DNA of 38,404 nt from Candidatus Uhrbacteria bacterium RIFOXYB12_FULL_58_10 (GTDB lineage: Bacteria; Patescibacteriota; Patescibacteriia; UBA9934; GWF2-40-263): the NCBI GenBank assembly GCA_943357025.1, contig CALRGA010000003.1, positions 1-38,404 of the forward strand. The letters run 5' to 3'. Shown here piece after piece: positions 33,955-38,404 of this stretch. Each line of letters begins with the position of its first letter. Within the stretch, counting starts at the first letter, position 1. Position numbers and translations under genes: made by a program. The notes under the pieces are model-generated. The model worked only from the letters and a program-made list of their open reading frames with translations, searched no databases and had not been told where the DNA came from.

Positions 33955-35160
33955 TTAGTTGGTGACGCGCGCGAAATGCCGCGGCCCCTTCTGCACCGTC
34001 GACCCGGCCGAAACCATCGCGCCGATGTCCTTTACGGGCTCGCCGTTCACCTTCGCGCCTCCCTGCTCGATGACGCGCTTGGCCTCGCCGTTCGACGTGA
34101 CGAACCCGGCGAGCACGAGGACGTCGATGAGCCTTGCCTCCGCGCCATCGATGACGACCGGGACCATCTGCTCCTCGGTCGGCCCCTTTTTGTCGCGGAA
34201 GAGCGCGTCGAACGCGTCACGTGCGACATCCGCGGCGTCCGCCCCATGAAATCCCATGGCAATTTCCCAGCCGAGACGCGCCTTCACGTCGCGAGGATTC
34301 GCCTCGTCGCGAATGAGCGACTTTGATATCTGAGCGATCTCGCTCGACGAAACGTCCGTGAGCAGCGTGAAGTAATTCACGATCAGCGAGTCCGGAACGG
34401 ACATCGTCTTCGCGAACATATCCTCGGCCGAATCCTGCACGGAGATCGCGTTTTCGAAGCTCTTGGACATTTTGCGCTCGCCATCCGTTCCAATCAGAAG
34501 CGGCACGGTCATGATGTCCTGTTCCGGCATGTCGAACTTGCGCTGAATGCGGCGGCCCATAAGCAGATTAAGCTTCTGGTCGTGTCCCCCGAGCTCAACG
34601 TCAGCCTTCACCATAACCGAATCGTAGCCCTGCATGATCGGGTAAGCGAGCTCGATCGCGGACAGCGGATGTTCCGGGTCGTTGACGCGGTTCTGAAAGT
34701 CCTCGCGCTGAAGAATCTGCTGAACGGTCACGAGCGACGTAAGCGCCAGGAACTGGGCGGCCTGCATCGGATGGAACCACTCGCCGTTGTGATGGACCTC
34801 AAGTTTCTCAAGGTCGAGAATGCTTCCCGCCTGCGCGAGATACGACCGCTTGTTTTCCTCGATCGCCTCCTTCGTCAGCATATTCCGCGTTTCGCTTCGT
34901 CCGGTCGGATCGCCAATGAGGGCGGTCGCGTCGCCGATGATAAGCACGGCCTGGTGGCTGGCATCCTGAAACTGACGGAGCTTCCGCAGCGGAACCGTGT
35001 GTCCGAGATGCATGTTCGGGGACGTCGGGTCGATCCCGAACTTAATGCGCAATACGTCGCCGCTCTTCAGCCGCTCTTCCAAATGCTCGCTGACGATGAC
35101 TTCCTGAACCCCGCGGTGAAGAAGGTCGTCGACGGTCTGCTGCGATATATTCACGCTCAT
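33955..35160 (-). CDS. tyrS: tyrosyl-tRNA synthetase
   Basis: IKFGIDPTSPNMHLGHTVPLRKLRQFQ, GDATALIGDPTGRSETR, KMSKS, C-terminal S4-like domain; ATG at complement(35160). Confidence 0.97.
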   Translation of the reverse strand: MSVNISQQTVDDLLHRGVQEVIVSEHLEERLKSGDVLRIKFGIDPTSPNMHLGHTVPLRKLRQFQDASHQAVLIIGDATALIGDPTGRSETRNMLTKEAIEENKRSYLAQAGSILDLEKLEVHHNGEWFHPMQAAQFLALTSLVTVQQILQREDFQNRVNDPEHPLSAIELAYPIMQGYDSVMVKADVELGGHDQKLNLLMGRRIQRKFDMPEQDIMTVPLLIGTDGERKMSKSFENAISVQDSAEDMFAKTMSVPDSLIVNYFTLLTDVSSSEIAQISKSLIRDEANPRDVKARLGWEIAMGFHGADAADVARDAFDALFRDKKGPTEEQMVPVVIDGAEARLIDVLVLAGFVTSNGEAKRVIEQGGAKVNGEPVKDIGAMVSAGSTVQKGPRHFARVTN

Positions 35161-36497
35161 ACGGATGTCATGAACGCGACGAGCTCGTCGCGCTTTTCTT
35201 TCATTAGGCCTTCCGACGTCGCCTCCACGATGAGGCGCAGGAGCGGCTCGTTGTTGCTCGGGCGGACGATGAACCACCAGTCGCGGCCGAACTCGCAGCG
35301 AATGCCGTCGAGACGGTTGACCTCGCTCGCGAGCGGGGCGTAATGCGCCTCGATCCTTGCCATCATGCCGGCCTTGTCGTGCACCTCGAGGTTCACCTCC
35401 CCGCTGTTGGCGTAGCGGCGCAACGGGCGCACGAAGTCCGCGAACGTGCCGCCGGTGCGCTTCCACAGCGCGAGCACCCGGACCGCGGCGTAGTCGACCG
35501 ATTCCAAATAATCCGTTTCCTCGAAAAAGAAATGGCTCGACACCTCGCCGCCGAGCGCGGCCTTGTGCGCGTGCATGGCCTTGATGACGAACGTGCGGCC
35601 GACCGGGTTCACGACGCACTCGCCGCCCGCGGCCTTCACCGCGTCCGTGGTCGCCCAGCTCATGTTCGGCGCGACGATCACCTTGCCGCCGGGCCGCGTC
35701 GCAAGCACCTCCTCCGCCAGCAGCGCGAGCGTCTGATCGCCGCGCACGGTCTGCCCCTCGTTGTCCACGAACGCCACGCGGTCCGCGTCGCCGTCGAGCG
35801 CGATGCCCACGTCCGCGCCCTCGCGCCAAATCGCCGCCTTCAGATCGGCAAGCGTCTCGTCCTTGGCCGGGTTGGCCTCGTGGTTCGGAAAGCGCGCGTC
35901 CGGTTCCGCGTACAGTTCGACGACGGTGACGCCGAGGCGCTCTAGCAGCGGACGCATGCTGATCGCGCCCATCCCGTTGCCATAGTCGACGACTGCCTTC
36001 ACGCCCGCGAACGCGCCGGGCTCGGTTCCCTTCATGCACGTGTTCAGGTAGCTCGGAAGGATGTCGATCTCCCTGCGCGCGCCGCGCTCGGCCGCCGGTT
36101 CGTACGTGACGTCGCAGATCGGCTCCTTCATTTCGACTCCGGAAAGCGGATATCCGTTGTCCTTGGCCATCTTGATCCCGTTGTATTCCGGCGGATTGTG
36201 CGACGCTGTCACCATCAGCCCGCCGCCGCTGTCCAGGCGTCCGGCGATCGCGTAGTTGTACATGGAGGTGGTGCACATCCCGATGGACGTGACGTTCGCT
36301 CCCATGGAGAGGATTCCGTCGATCGCCGCCTCCTGGAGCTCGAGGCTCGTGGAACGCATGTCGCGGCCGACCACGATGTTTTTTCCGCCGGTTTTTACCA
36401 CGACGGCCTTCCCTGCCTGGCGTGCAAGTTCGGGCGTAATCTCCTCCAGCAGCCCTCGGATGTCGTTCGCGCGGAAAATTGATTGGGAAAATGGCAT
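35157..36497 (-). CDS. phosphomannomutase/phosphoglucomutase
   Basis: FRANDIRGLLEEITPEL, VTASHNPPEYNGIKMAKD, ALDGDADRVAFVDNEG, VSSHFFFEETDYLESVDYAA. Confidence 0.95.
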   Translation of the reverse strand: MPFSQSIFRANDIRGLLEEITPELARQAGKAVVVKTGGKNIVVGRDMRSTSLELQEAAIDGILSMGANVTSIGMCTTSMYNYAIAGRLDSGGGLMVTASHNPPEYNGIKMAKDNGYPLSGVEMKEPICDVTYEPAAERGARREIDILPSYLNTCMKGTEPGAFAGVKAVVDYGNGMGAISMRPLLERLGVTVVELYAEPDARFPNHEANPAKDETLADLKAAIWREGADVGIALDGDADRVAFVDNEGQTVRGDQTLALLAEEVLATRPGGKVIVAPNMSWATTDAVKAAGGECVVNPVGRTFVIKAMHAHKAALGGEVSSHFFFEETDYLESVDYAAVRVLALWKRTGGTFADFVRPLRRYANSGEVNLEVHDKAGMMARIEAHYAPLASEVNRLDGIRCEFGRDWWFIVRPSNNEPLLRLIVEATSEGLMKEKRDELVAFMTSV

Positions 36498-36515
36498 AAT
36501 ACAGGGGAATTTTGA

Positions 36516-36544
36516 TTGACGAACCGGTTCGGATTCCGTAGAAT
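36516..36544 (+). promoter_or_regulatory. sigma70-like promoter for lemA-htpX (TTGACG-17-TAGAAT)
   Basis: Near-consensus hexamers, 17-bp spacer, 32 bp upstream of ATG 36577. Confidence 0.75.
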
Positions 36545-36576
36545 GCATTGTATAAAACATTGATGTTTTCGTCACT

Positions 36577-37131
36577 ATGTCCCCACTCTTGCTCATCGTT
36601 CTCGGCCTGTTGGTCCTCGGCGGCGGATGGCTCGTCCTGACGTACAACTCGCTGGTGCAGACACGCAACCGCGCCGACGAGGCGTGGTCCGACATCGAGG
36701 TGCAGATGAAGCGCCGCTACGACCTCATCCCGAACCTCGTCGAGGCGGTGAAGGGATACGCCAAACACGAGGAGGGCGTGTTCACGAAGGTGACCGAGGC
36801 GCGATCGGCGGCAATGGGCGCGACGACGCCGGCCCAGCACGCGGCGGCCGAGAACATGCTGTCCTCGACGCTCAAGTCGATGTTCGCCGTGGCCGAGGCG
36901 TATCCGGCGCTCCGAGCCGCCGAAAGCTTCATGCACCTGCAGACCGAGCTCTCCGACGCGGAGGATAAGATCCAGGCCGCGCGCCGCTTCTTCAACGGCA
37001 ACGTCCGCGACCTCAACACCAAGATCCAGAGCTTCCCCACGAATCTCATCGCCGGCGCGTTCGGCTTCATCAAGCGCGAGTTCTTCGACGCGCCGGACGT
37101 CGTCAACGAGCCGGTAAAAGTTAGCTTCTAG
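36577..37131 (+). CDS. lemA: LemA family protein
   Basis: N-terminal TM, YNSLVQTRNRADEAWSDIEVQMKRRYDLIPNLVEAVKGYAKHE, FNGNVRDLNTKIQSFPTNLIA. Confidence 0.95.
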   Translation: MSPLLLIVLGLLVLGGGWLVLTYNSLVQTRNRADEAWSDIEVQMKRRYDLIPNLVEAVKGYAKHEEGVFTKVTEARSAAMGATTPAQHAAAENMLSSTLKSMFAVAEAYPALRAAESFMHLQTELSDAEDKIQAARRFFNGNVRDLNTKIQSFPTNLIAGAFGFIKREFFDAPDVVNEPVKVSF

Positions 37132-37134
37132 CGC

Positions 37135-38016
37135 ATGTACTCCGAGATTTCCGCGAACAAGCGAAAGACGTGGTTCCTGGTCGTGATCTTCACGGTCGTG
37201 ATTGTGGCGCTCGGATACGTCTTCGGAGAGATGAACGGCGACCCGTACGGCGGAATCATCATGGCGTCCGTATTCGCGACGGTCATGAGCATGACCGGAT
37301 ATTTCCAGGGCGACGCCATCGCGCTCGCGTCCGCGGGAGCGAAAAGAATCGAGAAGAAGGACAGCCCGCTCGTGTGGAACATCGTCGAGAACCTGTCGAT
37401 CACCGCGGGGCTTCCGATGCCCGCGGTGTATCTCATCGACGACCCGTCGGCGAACGCGTTCGCGACCGGTCGCGACCCGAAGCACGCGTCCGTGGCCGTC
37501 ACGACCGGGCTCGTGGGCATCATGACGAAGCAGGAACTCGAGGCGGTGATCGCCCACGAGATGTCGCACGTGAAAAACTACGACGTCCGCGTGATGACCA
37601 TCGTGGTCGTGCTCGTCGGGATCGTCCTCCTCCTGTCCGACTGGATGCTGCGCGGGATGTTCCACCGCCGCGGCAACGACAACGGCGGCGCGGGGATCAT
37701 GCTTGTGATCGGCATCGCGCTCGCGATTCTGTCGCCCATCTTCGCCCAGCTCATCAAGATGGCCGTCTCGCGCCAGCGCGAATACCTCGCCGACGCCTCG
37801 GCCGCGCTGCTCACCCGCTATCCCGACGCCCTCGCCTCCGCGCTCCAAAAGATCGCGGACGCGGACCTCCCGCTTCGCAAGGCAAACCACGCGACGGCGC
37901 ACCTCTTCCTCGCGAATCCGTTCGACCCGCACGTCACGAAGAAGTTCGAACAGCTGTTTTCCACACACCCGCCGATCGAGGAACGCATCGCGCGGCTTAA
38001 GAAAATGGGGGCGTAA
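37135..38016 (+). CDS. htpX: HtpX-like M48 zinc metalloprotease
   Basis: AVIAHEMSHVKNYDVRVMT (HExxH), REYLADASAALLTRYPDALASAL, FSTHPPIEERI. Confidence 0.95.
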   Translation: MYSEISANKRKTWFLVVIFTVVIVALGYVFGEMNGDPYGGIIMASVFATVMSMTGYFQGDAIALASAGAKRIEKKDSPLVWNIVENLSITAGLPMPAVYLIDDPSANAFATGRDPKHASVAVTTGLVGIMTKQELEAVIAHEMSHVKNYDVRVMTIVVVLVGIVLLLSDWMLRGMFHRRGNDNGGAGIMLVIGIALAILSPIFAQLIKMAVSRQREYLADASAALLTRYPDALASALQKIADADLPLRKANHATAHLFLANPFDPHVTKKFEQLFSTHPPIEERIARLKKMGA

Positions 38017-38021
38017 GCGCT

Positions 38022-38404
38022 ATGTCACACGACATCATCGACAAGTTTTCCACCCATCTCAAGAACGTCCTCGCCCGGGCGCTCGTTTACGTCGTCGAGA
38101 ACGGGCGCGCGCTCGTGGAGCCCGAGCATCTGCTCTGGGCGCTCGCGACCGAGAAGGGCTCGGTCGGGGCCGAGATCATTTTGAAGGCGGAGGTGAAGGC
38201 AAACCGGCTGCACGACCTCGTCGACTCGCGCGACGACTTCGGGGCTTCCCCGACCACCGTCGGCGCGCCGTTCCTGTCCGCCGACGCCAAGCGCGCTGTG
38301 GAAAAAGCAGTGCTGACCGCGAACGCGTACGAGCACCGGTTCGTGGGAACCGAGCATCTTTTGTCAGGGCTTCTCCAGGTTTCCGACAAGGACATCGAGG
38401 CTTT
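38022..38404 (+). CDS. Clp N-domain (double repeat) protein, ClpC/ClpA-like, truncated by the right edge
   Basis: MSHDIIDKFSTHLKNVLARALVYVVENGRALVEPEHLLWALATEKGSVGAEIIL...FLSADAKRAVEKAVLTANAYEHRFVGTEHLLSGLL; ORF open at the edge and missing from the track. Confidence 0.88.
   Translation, partial: MSHDIIDKFSTHLKNVLARALVYVVENGRALVEPEHLLWALATEKGSVGAEIILKAEVKANRLHDLVDSRDDFGASPTTVGAPFLSADAKRAVEKAVLTANAYEHRFVGTEHLLSGLLQVSDKDIEA

Noticed and set aside
33955-37968. 1337-aa minus ORF as a single protein
   Set aside because: Only the last 401 residues (tyrS) are real; the rest is antisense or out of frame to htpX, lemA and the phosphomannomutase.

Overview
This is a high-GC bacterial chromosomal window. 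Gene content and compact operons with 4-bp ATGA overlaps suggest a Patescibacteria/CPR-like genome (inference). It is dense in housekeeping genes: a TS-like enzyme with DHFR, dUTPase and a Tmk-like kinase; gatB; miaA/miaB; thrS; dnaE; pheS/pheT; rseP; a HIT protein; tyrS; a phosphomannomutase; lemA-htpX; and the start of a Clp N-domain protein. Between these lie blocks of uncharacterised coiled-coil or membrane proteins, a tandem-GGDEF protein, a CARDB/DUF11 surface protein and a membrane-anchored single-AAA Clp-like ATPase. I found no rRNA, tRNA, CRISPR array or transposase. The strongest observations are: (1) the 'ThyA' has Asp where thymidylate synthases have the pyrimidine-selecting Asn, as in dCMP hydroxymethylases, and sits beside DHFR and possibly a dCMP-deaminase-like ORF; (2) five genes end inside an intrinsic-terminator-like hairpin with their stop codon in the apical loop region; (3) short intergenic-type repeats appear as in-frame inserts in DnaE, MiaA and PheT; (4) a 21.7-25.6 kb block of unknown genes contains a TraB/TIKI-like protein, a paralogous pair of tiny coiled-coil ORFs (one absent from the ORF track) and a candidate structured RNA.
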